A stretch of 64,000 nucleotides of DNA from positions 1,178,001-1,242,000 of the forward strand of contig NZ_RWIU01000001.1 in the NCBI RefSeq assembly GCF_003944765.1. Direction: 5' to 3'. The notes beneath the pieces were generated by a model. The model was not told the DNA's origin. It did no database searches and saw nothing but the letters and a program-made list of their open reading frames with translations. Shown piece by piece: positions 25,568 through 35,100 of the stretch. Position numbers and translations under genes: made by a program. Each line of letters starts with the position of its first letter. The first letter of the stretch is position 1. This stretch comes from Hymenobacter perfusus. GTDB taxonomy: Bacteria > Bacteroidota > Bacteroidia > Cytophagales > Hymenobacteraceae.

Positions 25568-26857
25568 TTAGAAGCCGCCGCGGAACTTGTAGGTCTGGGC
25601 TACTTTGTCGATGGCTACCACGTAGGCGGCAATACGCATTGGGATGTTGTATTTCTGGCTCGTGGCGTACACTTTCTCGAAGGCATCGTTCATGATGCGG
25701 TCGGCGCGCTCGGTAACCATTTCCTCGCTCCACTTGAAGCCCTGGCGGTTCTGCACCCACTCGAAGTAGGAAACCGTTACCCCACCCGAGTTGGCCAGAA
25801 TGTCGGGCACCACCATAATGCCTTTCTCGTTGATTATGGGGTCGGCGGAGGCCGAGGTGGGGCCATTGGCACCCTCCACAATCAGCTTGGCTTTGATGTC
25901 GTGGGCGTTGTGCTCGGTGATGACGTCCTCCACGGCGGCGGGCACCAGTACGTCCACATCGGCCGTGAGCAGATCGTCGGCGTTTTCCATCAGCGCAGCG
26001 CCGGTGAAGCCGTCGAGGCGGCCCTTGTGGGCGTTCTTGTAGGCCACGGCCTCATCGATGTTGATGCCGGCTTCGTTCCAGTACGCGCCGCTTACATCGG
26101 AGATGCACTTGATTTTCACGCCCTGCTCGCTCAGGAGCTTGGCGGCCCAGGAGCCCACGTTGCCGAAGCCCTGCACGGCCGCCGATACCTGCGTGGGGTC
26201 CAGACCCAGCTTTTTGAGGGCGGCCAGGGCCGACACCATCACGCCGCGGCCGGTAGCCTCGGTGCGGCCCAGCGAGCCGCCCATTACCAGGGGCTTGCCG
26301 GTTACCACGGCGGGCGAGGTAGCACCCACAGTCTTGCTGAACTCATCCATCAGCCAGGCCATTTCGCGGGGGCCGGTGCCCATGTCGGGAGCCGGAATGT
26401 CGCGGTCAGGGCCGAATACGTCTTTCATGGCCAGGGTGTAGCCCCGGGTGAGACGCTCAATCTCGCCGGCGCTCATGGTGGTCGGCTCGCAGATGATACC
26501 GCCTTTGGCACCGCCATAAGGAATATCCACCACGGCGCACTTCCAGGTCATCCAGGCGGCCAGGGCCTTCACCTCATCAAGGTGCACGTTCTTGTCGTAG
26601 CGGATGCCGCCTTTCGAAGGGCCCAGGATGGTATTATGCACCACGCGGTAGCCTTCAAACACGCGCACCTTGCCGTTGTCCATCGTCACGGGAATGTGCA
26701 CGATGATCTGCTTGTCGGGGGCTTTGAGGACGTTGTAGGTTTCTTCATCGAGGCCCAGGATTTCCGTGGCCACGTTGAAGCGCGACATCATGGATTCGAG
26801 GGGGTTTTCGGCATCGACGCGGGGAGCCGGTTCTTTGTACACCGTGGTGGCAGCCAT
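25568..26857 (-). CDS. Glutamate dehydrogenase (Glu/Leu/Phe/Val family)
   Basis: Product of 429 residues from the ATG at 26857. The substrate domain has GPSKGGIRYD, the catalytic-Lys region YGGAKGGI and APDMGTG. The Rossmann domain has VQGFGNVGSWAA. The C-terminal part has NSGGVTVSYFEW. These fit the ~420-residue hexameric class that interconverts glutamate with 2-oxoglutarate and ammonia. A TACCTTTG promoter element lies ~90 nt upstream. A second, more divergent dehydrogenase of the same superfamily is at 45450. Confidence 0.92.
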   Translation of the reverse strand: MAATTVYKEPAPRVDAENPLESMMSRFNVATEILGLDEETYNVLKAPDKQIIVHIPVTMDNGKVRVFEGYRVVHNTILGPSKGGIRYDKNVHLDEVKALAAWMTWKCAVVDIPYGGAKGGIICEPTTMSAGEIERLTRGYTLAMKDVFGPDRDIPAPDMGTGPREMAWLMDEFSKTVGATSPAVVTGKPLVMGGSLGRTEATGRGVMVSALAALKKLGLDPTQVSAAVQGFGNVGSWAAKLLSEQGVKIKCISDVSGAYWNEAGINIDEAVAYKNAHKGRLDGFTGAALMENADDLLTADVDVLVPAAVEDVITEHNAHDIKAKLIVEGANGPTSASADPIINEKGIMVVPDILANSGGVTVSYFEWVQNRQGFKWSEEMVTERADRIMNDAFEKVYATSQKYNIPMRIAAYVVAIDKVAQTYKFRGGF

Positions 26858-26945
26858 ACGGAGGTGGGGTTGGGGTGGGTTGAGGAAATGAAAGCGCACG
26901 CCGGAATGGTGGGCAAACCGACCGTACGCGGGAATTTTGGGTGGT

Positions 26946-26953
26946 CAAAGGTA
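26946..26953 (-). promoter_or_regulatory. Candidate -7 element TACCTTTG for glutamate dehydrogenase
   Basis: Exact TAnnTTTG on the minus strand, about 90 nt upstream of the ATG at 26857. No clear -33 TTG was found. Confidence 0.55.
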
Positions 26954-27102
26954 AGCGGTTTACCCCATACGCGGCACGGCCGGCACCGGCCGCCGCAGGC
27001 GGGAGTAGCGGCGTAGCAAACTCCGTGCGAAATGCCGGTGAGTTTGGCAGTTTATTATTCAGTTTCTGCTATTCTTCGCAATACAGCCGCCGGTTTTCTG
27101 CC

Positions 27103-27141
27103 ATAAAAAAAACGGGCAACTTCCCGCCGGAAGTCGCCCGA
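27103..27141 (-). terminator. Terminator of cdsA
   Basis: On the minus strand a hairpin (CGGGCGACTT / AAGTTGCCCG) is followed by eight T. It lies just after the cdsA stop. The rest of the 26858-27102 gap holds the dehydrogenase promoter and nothing else I recognise. Confidence 0.85.
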
Positions 27142-27169
27142 TAGTCAGGACGTTACCCGTTTCAGAAGC

Positions 27170-28036
27170 CTACCCGAACAGCAGCTGCAGCAGCGCCAGC
27201 ACCGGCAGAATAAACAGGAAGGCATCGAACCGATCCAGCAAACCGCCGTGGCCGGGCATGATGCGGCCGGAATCCTTCACGCCCACGCTGCGCTTGAGCA
27301 TGGACTCGGCCAAATCACCGAGCGGGCCGAACAGGGCTACCGCGCCGGCCGCCACCAGCCGGTAGGTCAGGGAAAGCTCGGGCAGCAGATAGCCCAGCCC
27401 CCAGCCCACCACCAGCGTCAGTACGAAGCCGCCCACGGCGCCTTCCCAGGTTTTGCCAGGCGAGATTTTGGGGGCCAGTTTGTGCTTACCGAAGGTTTTG
27501 CCGGCCGCGTAGGCGCCGGTATCGGACGCCCACACCAGTAGCAGCAGCGCGAAGATGCGGCGGTAGTCGTAGCCGGTTTCGGTGAAGGCCACCACGTTGA
27601 GCAGGCTCATGGGCAGGCTCACGTACAGCAGGCCCAGCAAGTTGATGCCAACATTGGCAAACGGATTTATTTCCTGGTTTTCGCGGGGCCACGCGTACAT
27701 CTCGCGCAAAATCAGCAGGATAGGTAAGGTTATAATAACACCCACTGCGCTATAGACTACTAATTGTTGCGTCCACCTGTCCTGCGTGTCGAAACGTTCA
27801 CCAGCTAAAGAGTGAAATAAATATGTCCCACCAAACAATACCAAACTCAAGCCCCCGCCCAGCAGCGCGGCGGGCTTGTAGCCGGCGTGGCGCATCATGC
27901 GGTAGAACTCCCAGAGCATCCGCATCTGCACGGCCCCGAAGAACAGGGCAAACGTCCAGGCGCTGTACCACACGCTGCCTAGCAGCAGGGCGGCCCCGAT
28001 CAGGCCGAAGATGACGCGCTGGGCCAGGTTGGACAT
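27170..28036 (-). CDS. cdsA: Phosphatidate cytidylyltransferase
   Basis: Integral membrane enzyme of 288 residues from the ATG at 28036; a TTG start 63 nt upstream would add a Pro/Ala-rich leader. It has about eight transmembrane segments, and the C-terminal signature SMLKRSVGVKDSGRIMPGHG followed by GLLDRFD fits the CTP-transferase pattern exactly. It makes CDP-diacylglycerol from phosphatidate and CTP for phospholipid synthesis. The CPBP protease gene lies ~70-130 nt upstream on the same strand and may be cotranscribed. Confidence 0.93.
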   Translation of the reverse strand: MSNLAQRVIFGLIGAALLLGSVWYSAWTFALFFGAVQMRMLWEFYRMMRHAGYKPAALLGGGLSLVLFGGTYLFHSLAGERFDTQDRWTQQLVVYSAVGVIITLPILLILREMYAWPRENQEINPFANVGINLLGLLYVSLPMSLLNVVAFTETGYDYRRIFALLLLVWASDTGAYAAGKTFGKHKLAPKISPGKTWEGAVGGFVLTLVVGWGLGYLLPELSLTYRLVAAGAVALFGPLGDLAESMLKRSVGVKDSGRIMPGHGGLLDRFDAFLFILPVLALLQLLFG

Positions 28037-28166
28037 CGGGGGCTTGTCGGCCGAGGGCTCAGTGGCGGCGGAGGGCGCGGGGGCGGGTGAGGAAGTCAAA
28101 CGGGGAAGCGGGGAAATAGAAAACGGGAAATCGGACAGGAATAACGGGCAGCCGGGACTTTAGCGG

Positions 28167-29222
28167 TTAGGTACGGTCGGCTTTAGTAGCATCCACGCCG
28201 TCGTGGCTGAGGGTGCGGGCGGCGGGCACCGGCTGCTCGGGGCGGCGCACGGCCACGCCGTGACTGCCGAGCGTGTGCATTTGGGTCGGCAGCGCATCGG
28301 CGCGGGGCGCGCGCATCTGGCGGTGCAGATACCACAGCCCCACGGCGCAGGCTCCCAGGGAAAGCAGCACCAGGTACCAGGGCAGCGCCTCCGTAGAATC
28401 AGGGTCGAAATCCGACGAGGACCATTCCTGCTGCTGGGCGTAGAGCAGCACCAGCTGAAAGGCATTCTGGGCGAAGTGCGCCGCCATCGGCACCAGAATA
28501 TTACCGCTCCACTCATACAAGTAGCCCAGCACCAACCCCAGCACCAGCCGCGGAAAAAACCCGAAGAACTGAAAGTGAATAGCGCTAAAAATGGTAGCCG
28601 CCAGCCAGATGCCCACGTGCCGGGAGCCAGCCCACTGCACTAGGTTGCGCTGAATCACGCCCCGGAAAAACAGCTCCTCGCTCACGGCCGGCACCACGGC
28701 AATGACCAGCACCGCCACCACAAACCGCAGCGGCGACGAAAAGCGGGTGAGGTAGCGGGTAATTTCCTGGGCGCGCTCCTCCATTTCCTTGGCAGCCTGC
28801 TCCCAGCCCTGCAAGGCGGCCGGCAGGTGCAGTTTGGCGTTCCAGGAAATTAGCACCGACATGGCCGGCAGGCTCACCACAATCAATACGGCTGCCAGCA
28901 GCAGCCACTGCGCCGGCACCGGCCGACGGGGCGCAAAGTAGTCGGGCAGGCGGTAGCCGGTGAGGGCCGCCAGCACCACGGCCGCGCCCCCAAAACCGCC
29001 CAGCAGCAGCAGGCCCTGGCTCAGCATCGACACGGCCCAGCCGTTGGGATGGTCGGCGGGACGCTGCGTGACGTTGCCCAGTTCCAGCAGCCCCACGCCG
29101 AACAGCAGGTTGCTGCTAATGGCAATCAGCAGCATGGAAAGGCTGAAGGTGGCTATCAGGAGCAACATCAGCAGCCCCAGGTTGGCCAAAGGGTGCAGCT
29201 TGCTGGAAACGAAACCTTTCAT
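28167..29222 (-). CDS. CPBP family intramembrane glutamic endopeptidase
   Basis: Membrane protein of 351 residues with about eight transmembrane segments. The catalytic motif EExxxR is at 182-187 (SEELFFRG), followed by the His motifs FSAIHFQFF and AAHFAQN. The family includes Rce1-type prenyl-protein proteases and bacteriocin-immunity proteins; the role here is open. The ~75-residue cytoplasmic tail after the last membrane segment is Ala/Pro/Arg-rich. Confidence 0.88.
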   Translation of the reverse strand: MKGFVSSKLHPLANLGLLMLLLIATFSLSMLLIAISSNLLFGVGLLELGNVTQRPADHPNGWAVSMLSQGLLLLGGFGGAAVVLAALTGYRLPDYFAPRRPVPAQWLLLAAVLIVVSLPAMSVLISWNAKLHLPAALQGWEQAAKEMEERAQEITRYLTRFSSPLRFVVAVLVIAVVPAVSEELFFRGVIQRNLVQWAGSRHVGIWLAATIFSAIHFQFFGFFPRLVLGLVLGYLYEWSGNILVPMAAHFAQNAFQLVLLYAQQQEWSSSDFDPDSTEALPWYLVLLSLGACAVGLWYLHRQMRAPRADALPTQMHTLGSHGVAVRRPEQPVPAARTLSHDGVDATKADRT

Positions 29223-29224
29223 GG

Positions 29225-29340
29225 TGTTTTGGTGCTTAGTGCTTGGATTTTAGTGCGCAGCGGCCCAGAAGACCAACTGCACTTTGTCGTTGAACGACCT
29301 ACGCACCAGGCACTACGCACCAGGCACTAAATCCTATTGT
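29225..29340. repeat. Imperfect inverted repeat with TTAGTGC motif
   Basis: GGATTTTAGTGCG near 29253 and GGCACTAAATCC near 29323 are complementary, and GCACCAGGCACTA is directly repeated on the right side. It lies in the divergent gap between the CPBP and dus genes and overlaps the approach to the dus promoter. Confidence 0.5.
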
Positions 29341-29342
29341 CG

Positions 29343-29350
29343 TAAATTTG
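29343..29350 (+). promoter_or_regulatory. Promoter -7 element TAAATTTG for dus
   Basis: Exact TAnnTTTG match 25 nt upstream of the GTG start of the tRNA-dihydrouridine synthase gene. No -33 TTG is obvious. Confidence 0.6.
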
Positions 29351-29374
29351 CGCAAAATACTAGAATAGCCTGCC

Positions 29375-30364
29375 GTGGTTCACATCCGTAACATTGCCCT
29401 GCCCGATTTCCCGCTCTTGCTCGCGCCCATGGAGGACGTGTCGGATCCGCCGTTCCGGGCCGTGTGCAAGCAGGGCGGGGCCGATTTGATGTACACCGAG
29501 TTTATTTCCTCGGAAGGCCTCATCCGGGCCGCTGCCAAAAGCCGCCAGAAGCTCGACGTGTTCGACTACGAACGGCCCATCGGCATCCAGCTCTTCGGCT
29601 CCGACGTGGATACGATGGGCGAGTGCGCCCGCATCAGCACCGAGGCCGGCCCCGACCTCATCGACATCAACTACGGCTGCCCGGTGAAGCAGGTGGCCTG
29701 CCGGGGAGCCGGCGCGGCCCTGCTGCGCGACATTCCCAAAATGGTGGAAATGACCTCGGCCGTGGTGCGCGCCACCCATCTGCCCGTCACCGTCAAAACC
29801 CGCCTGGGCTGGGACGACTCCACCAAGAACGTAGAGGACGTGGCTGAGCGGCTGCAGGACATTGGTATCGAAGCCCTCACAGTACACGGCCGCACCCGCG
29901 TGCAGATGTACAAGGGCGAGGCCGACTGGGACCTGATTGGCCGCATCAAGAACAACCCGCGCATCAAAATCCCCATCTTCGGCAACGGCGACATCGACTC
30001 GCCCCAGAAGGCCGTGGAGTATAAGAACCGCTACGGCGTGGATGGCGTGATGATTGGCCGCGCGGCCATCGGCTACCCCTGGATTTTCCGGGAGGTGAAG
30101 CACTATGCCGCCACCGGCCAGCTGCTGCCGCCGCCCACCGTGGAGGAGCGGGTGCAGGCCTGCCGCATGCACTTCGAGAAAAGTCTGGAATGGAAAGGCC
30201 CCCGGGCCGGCGTATTTGAGATGCGCCGCCATTACGCCCAGTACTTCCGGGGCCTAGAAGGCGCCCGCCAGTGGCGCAGCCGCCTCGTGGACAGCAACGA
30301 CCCGCTGGAAATCCACGCCATTATGGACGAAATCATTGCCGCCGAGCCGGTGCTGGTGGGGTAA
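29375..30364 (+). CDS. dusB: tRNA-dihydrouridine synthase (DusB type)
   Basis: Product of 329 residues with a GTG start (MVHIRNIALPDFPLLLAPME). TIM-barrel FMN enzyme: the catalytic Cys is Cys102 in DINYGCPVKQV, and the FMN-phosphate region has VKTRLGWD, ALTVHGRTR, IFGNGDI and GVMIGRAAIG. It reduces uridines in tRNA D-loops with NADPH. The exact Dus subfamily is inferred from overall resemblance to the DusB/NifR3 group. It is followed by a REP-like hairpin. Confidence 0.92.
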   Translation: MVHIRNIALPDFPLLLAPMEDVSDPPFRAVCKQGGADLMYTEFISSEGLIRAAAKSRQKLDVFDYERPIGIQLFGSDVDTMGECARISTEAGPDLIDINYGCPVKQVACRGAGAALLRDIPKMVEMTSAVVRATHLPVTVKTRLGWDDSTKNVEDVAERLQDIGIEALTVHGRTRVQMYKGEADWDLIGRIKNNPRIKIPIFGNGDIDSPQKAVEYKNRYGVDGVMIGRAAIGYPWIFREVKHYAATGQLLPPPTVEERVQACRMHFEKSLEWKGPRAGVFEMRRHYAQYFRGLEGARQWRSRLVDSNDPLEIHAIMDEIIAAEPVLVG

Positions 30365-30383
30365 ACTACCAATTATTGTTGAG

Positions 30384-30474
30384 CGTCATGCTGAGCTTGC
30401 CGAAGCATCTCTACCGCAGTGCTAACTTCTTTGATTAGCTCCGGTAGAGATGCTTCGACAAGCTCAGCATGACG
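30384..30474. repeat. REP-like large hairpin
   Basis: Arms at 30384-30416 and 30442-30474 (CGTCATGCTGAGCTTG.. and complement) pair over 33 bases with one mismatch. A T-run follows on the right, so it may also terminate dusB. Confidence 0.9.
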
Positions 30475-30517
30475 TTCTTTTTTTTCCTTTTTTCCTCCAC
30501 CTCTCCCCCGCCCATCT

Positions 30518-31480
30518 ATGCTCACCACTACTCCTGCCCCGGCCGTGATGGCCGCACCCGAACTGCCGCCCGTGGCTTCGCCCCCGCCCCACCGCACGCC
30601 GGCCTCGGCCTGGGTGCTGCTGCTGGTGCTGGCCGGCATCTGGGGCACGTCGTTTATTCTGATGAAGAAGGGGCTGGTGGTGTTTTCGGCACTGGAACTG
30701 GGGGCGGCCCGGGTGAGCGTGGCGGCGCTGCTACTGCTGCCGTTTGCGCTGCGCCACGTGGGCAAGGTGGACCGTAGCCGGTTTAAGTGGCTACTGCTGA
30801 GCGGCGTGGTGGGCACCCTGATTCCGGCTTTCCTGTTTGCCTACGCCGAAACCCGGCTGGCTTCGGGGCTGGCGGGCGTACTCAATGCCCTCACGGCGGT
30901 ATTTACGCTGGTGGTGGGTGCGGCCTTTTTCGGGCAGCGGCTCACGGGTTTGCGGGTACTGGGTATCGGGCTGGGGCTGGCGGGTACGGTGGTGCTGATG
31001 CTGCTGGGCGGCAGCGGCGGCGACGCCACGCCATCCGGGGAAAGCAACGCCTGGTACGGCCTCTACATCGTGCTGGCCACGCTGGGCTATGGCGTGAGCG
31101 TGAACGTAATTAAGCAGCACTTCCAGGGCATTCCGGCCCTGGCCGTAACGGGGCTGCTGCTGCTGTTCATCGGGGGGCCGGCGCTGGCGTTTCTGCTGCT
31201 GGGTACGGGGTTCGTATACAAGTTGCAGCACGTACCGGGGGCCTGGGCCGCCTTTGGCTACATTGCCCTGCTGGCCACCATGAGCACGGCCGTGGCCATG
31301 GTGCTGTTCAATAAGCTTATCCAAAGCTCCACGGCGTTATTCGCGGCTTCCAACACCTATCTGGTGCCGGTGGTGGCTTTGGCCTGGGGCCTGCTCGACG
31401 GGGAAAACTTCAACCTCTGGCACCTGCTGGGCATGGTGATTATTCTGGTGAGCGTGGCCATCATTCACCGGGCGAAGTAG
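30518..31480 (+). CDS. EamA/DMT family transporter
   Basis: Membrane protein of 320 residues with ten predicted transmembrane segments in two EamA repeats (roughly 35-165 and 185-318). IWGTSFILMKKGL opens the first repeat and the pattern TLGYGVSVNVIKQ opens the second. A Pro/Ala-rich cytoplasmic N terminus of ~28 residues precedes the first segment. DMT proteins export amino acids or other metabolites. The substrate is not predictable. Confidence 0.88.
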   Translation: MLTTTPAPAVMAAPELPPVASPPPHRTPASAWVLLLVLAGIWGTSFILMKKGLVVFSALELGAARVSVAALLLLPFALRHVGKVDRSRFKWLLLSGVVGTLIPAFLFAYAETRLASGLAGVLNALTAVFTLVVGAAFFGQRLTGLRVLGIGLGLAGTVVLMLLGGSGGDATPSGESNAWYGLYIVLATLGYGVSVNVIKQHFQGIPALAVTGLLLLFIGGPALAFLLLGTGFVYKLQHVPGAWAAFGYIALLATMSTAVAMVLFNKLIQSSTALFAASNTYLVPVVALAWGLLDGENFNLWHLLGMVIILVSVAIIHRAK

Positions 31481-31504
31481 GTTTGAAGCGAGGCAATAAC
31501 ACCA

Positions 31505-31538
31505 GAACGTCATTCCGAGCCTGCTCGGAATGACGTTC
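31505..31538. repeat. REP-like hairpin beside the RAYT gene
   Basis: Perfect 15-bp arms (GAACGTCATTCCGAG and complement) with a 4-nt loop. This is the minimal unit of the dispersed family. It lies 22 nt past the 3' end of the RAYT gene and also past the EamA gene. Confidence 0.9.
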
Positions 31539-31559
31539 CGCTTTAGCCCCTTAATTCCC

Positions 31560-32129
31560 TCACCCCTCATACACGTACGGCCACGCCCGGAACCGCTCCG
31601 GCAGCCCCAGCCGCTGCGGGTGGGCCAGCAGGTAGGCTTGCACGCGGGCCAGTTCGGTGGCGTCCAGCATGGGCAGCTCGTGGGAGCCGGGGTGCCAGAA
31701 GTCGGCCTCGGGCGAGAGCTGGCCGCGTAGTAGGCGACGGGCCTGGGCGGCAGTGCGCTGGTGCAGCAGCTCCGTGGTTTTGTAGAGCGAAAGGCCCGAG
31801 CTAACTGGCAGGTGCAGCACCGCGTGCAGGTGGTTGGGCAGCAGCACGAAGCCCGGCACCCGCAAACCTTGTTCTTCCAGCATCAGCAGCTCGCCGGCTA
31901 CCAGCTCGGCCAGCTTCTCCTTTTCGAGGTACGCCGGCCCCACGGTGCGCGCATCCAGCAGTTCATCAAAGGCAACAAAAAACCGCTTCTCGGCGCGACG
32001 GTGGGCTTCCGGGGATGTGGCGGCTTGCTGGGCGGCTACGTGTTGGGCGTGCAGTTCCCGGCCGGCCCGCGCCGGGATGGAGCCGGCCAGGCGCAGGGTG
32101 AGCAGAATGGTTTCGCCGGGTGGCAGCAT
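31560..32129 (-). CDS. REP-associated tyrosine transposase (RAYT, Y1_Tnp family)
   Basis: Protein of 189 residues. The HUH motif is at 100-102 (LLPNHLHAVLHL), and the presumed nucleophile Tyr166 lies in ELARVQAYLLAHPQRLGL, the usual helix of RAYT/IS200-type enzymes. An FWHPGSH segment (144-150) matches the FWxxGxH pattern before it. RAYTs cut single-stranded REP-type hairpins and are usually single-copy, domesticated genes. No inverted-repeat IS ends or target duplication were seen. A perfect REP-like hairpin lies directly past its stop codon, and the same palindrome occurs in several other gaps. It follows the helicase-nuclease gene by 54 nt on the same strand. Confidence 0.88.
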   Translation of the reverse strand: MLPPGETILLTLRLAGSIPARAGRELHAQHVAAQQAATSPEAHRRAEKRFFVAFDELLDARTVGPAYLEKEKLAELVAGELLMLEEQGLRVPGFVLLPNHLHAVLHLPVSSGLSLYKTTELLHQRTAAQARRLLRGQLSPEADFWHPGSHELPMLDATELARVQAYLLAHPQRLGLPERFRAWPYVYEG

Positions 32130-32183
32130 ACGGTTTCAGCCCGCAGAGGGCGCAGAGGTTAACGCGGAGGCCGCGGAGCTGTT

Positions 32184-35100
32184 CTAGCCGGCCGGTTTCA
32201 GCACGCCATTCACTTCCATTACCTCCCCGCTTGCCAGTAAACCGGCCAGCACCGCATCCAGTTGCTGGCGCATATCGTCCGATAACCGGCTGAAGCCAAG
32301 CAGGCGCACGGCGGGCAGGAACACGGCTTCTCGGGGCAGGGCAAAGCTTTGCTCCACTACCGTACGCAGGGCGCGGGCCAGCTCCTCGGGAGCCACAAAA
32401 GTCAGCCTGCGGGAAATGGCCGGCAGCTGGCTTCGGTCGCGCAGGGGCGGCTGGTGCATAGTAATGTCCCACAGAAACTCGCCCTGCTGGCGCAGGTGGC
32501 GCAAGTTGGCAGCCAGCAGCGCCGCGTCGCGGCCGGCTTTGCGCATGCGGGCCCCTACCTGCGTGGCCCCGCTGGCCTGACCCAGCCGACGGGTGGCCTC
32601 ATCCAGATGAACCGGGCTTTCAATGCGGACAATCTGGGTGAGCCAGTTGGCGAGTTGGCCCAGACCGTGCTGGTGCAGCTCCCGGTGGCCCACGGCGGCC
32701 GGCAGCTGCGCCACCTGATAAGGCTCGGCTAGTGCCTGGGTGGCGGCCGGCAACTCTTCTCGCTCAATGTCAGCCGTTTCCGCAGCATCTCCCGGTTCTA
32801 CCGGCTCGTTGGGGTCATTCTGGGCGGCGCGGCGGCGGGCTTCTTCGATGGCCTGCACAGCGCGCTGCGTTTCGCGCGCCGGATCCCGGAACCAGTCGGT
32901 GCTCCAGATGCGGTGCAGGCGCCAGCCCACGGCCTCCAGCACCTGCTGGCGCAGCCGGTCCCGGTCCCGCGCCGAGCGGGCCGAATGGTACATGGCTCCG
33001 TCGCACTCAATGCCCAGCACGTAGCGGCCGGGCTGGTCGGGGTCCACCACGGCCAAATCAATGTAAAAGCCCTGACTGCCGATTTGAGGGCGCACCACGT
33101 AGCCCCGCGCCGTGAGGGCCCGATACACCACCTCCTCAAAGGGCGACTCCATGGCGCGGCCGGTTTCCTCGTTCTGGTTCAGGCGGCCGTGCTGGGCGAA
33201 GCCCAGGAAGGTTTTGAGCGCCGCCACGCCCTTGGCGCGGGTCCGGCTGAGGTCCAGGTCGTCGGCCGTGAGGTTGGTAAAGACTTCGCAGCGCTGCTTG
33301 GCCCTCGTGATGAGCACGTTGAGGCGCCGTTCCCCGCCCTCCCCGTTCAGCGGCCCGAAGCTCATGGTGAGGTAGCCGTCCTTGGTGCGGCCGTAGCCAA
33401 TGCTGATAAGAATCACGTCCCGTTCGTCACCCTGCACGTTTTCCAGGTTCTTAATGAAGAACGGCTCGTGCGGGTGGCGGTTGAAAAACGACTCTGTTTC
33501 CGGGTGCGGGCGGCGCAGCTTTTCCAGCGCGTCCTGAATGGCTTGGCGCTGGGCCGTACTGAAGGCCACCACGCCCAGGGTGAGGCGCGGCGTGGTACGG
33601 GCGTGGTGCATCACGGCCTCGGCCACGGCCTGCGCTTCCAGCGGATTGGTGCGCGTAGTGCCTCGCTCGTAGTAGGTTGCGGGCAACTGATGATACACCA
33701 GCCCCAGCTGCTCCTGCCCGCCGGGACTGGGGAAAATCACCAGCTTATCGTCGTAAAACAGGTGGTTGGAGGCCGCAATGAGCGACTGGTGCAGACTGCG
33801 GTAGTGCCAGCGCAGCATCCGCTCGGGCATCTGGCGGGCCTTGCACAACTCCAGAATACTCTGGATGTCGGCCGTTACGTTTTCCTCGTCGGCCTCCTCC
33901 CCCGCACCGGTCAGGGAGTCGAAGAATGAGGTGGGCGGCAGCTGCTTGGAGTCGCCGACCACCACCAGCTGCCGGCCCCGCGCAATAGCCCCCAGCGCAT
34001 CCACTGGCTTCACCTGTGAGGCTTCATCGAAGACCACCAGATCAAACTCCACCGCACCCGGCGGCAGGTAGCCCGCCACCGACAGCGGCGACATCATAAA
34101 CACCGGCTTGATGGCCTGAATGGCCCGCCCGGCTTCCGCCATCAGGCGGCGCAGAGGCTTGTGGCGGGCTTTTTTGGCAAATTCGTTTTTGAGGATGAGC
34201 AGCTGCCCGCCAGCCTGCGGATGAGGTAGCCCGTCGTGGTGGCGGCGCAGGGCCCGGATGCGGTTGTGGTAAAGCGAGTCCTGGTCGGCCTGACGAAAAC
34301 GGGCGACTAGCTCCTCGTGGCTGGCCCGCTCAAACTGCCGCAGGGCCGGGTGCTGCTCGTAGGCTTGGCGCTGCAGGTACTCCAGCCACGTCTGGCGCAC
34401 GGCGGCAGCCAGAAGTCGGGGAGCCTCGGGCCAGGTTTCGGCCAACAGAAGCAACTCCGGCAGCTGCTCCTGCTGCACGCTGACGGCCACGTTATTCCAC
34501 TCCGTCATCAGACGCAGGGCAGGTACGTCGGCGGCCCAGGCAGCCAGGATTTGCTGCTGATTATCAAATGAATGAAACTGCAACCGGCCCTCCGACCCGA
34601 ACCGACGCGCTTCGTTGAGCTGCAGACTGTCTATGACAGTCTGAAGGGCGGCGCGGTGCTGGGCAAGGGCTGTTTCGAGGGTGGATAACTGGCCGGTGAG
34701 GTCGTGCGGGCGGTGGACTTCACCGTACGCCCCTCTTTCCTCAAAGGAAGAGGAGGAGCCCGACGATTGGTTAGCGGCTAAATATCCCAGCAACTCCCTG
34801 GGCAATTCGCCCCGGCTGATGCGCTGGTGGGTCAGGGTCAGGTATTCCTGGGTTTTGGTCAACGCCGGCCAACCGGAGCGCGGGCCCTGCCAGGCGGGGC
34901 CGAACAGGGAACTGGCCCAGGCGTCAGCTTCGGTCAGGGTCTGGTGGTGGCGGGCGGCTTCGTGGATGGCGTCGATGACGGGCAGCAGTTTTGCGGCCTC
35001 TTTGGGCAGTGGGCCGCGCCATAGGCTTTGCAGGCGCTGGCGGGCGCGGCGGTAGTCGGCACTCAGGAAATTCCACCATTTGCCGCCGTACGAGAGGAGG

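Noticed and set aside
25487..27016. Long plus-strand open frame (509 codons)
   Set aside because: Antisense shadow of glutamate dehydrogenase; His/Gly/Val-rich composition and no recognisable motif.
31560..32129. Active insertion sequence
   Set aside because: One short Y1 transposase with no IS ends, accessory gene or target duplication. It fits a single-copy RAYT better.
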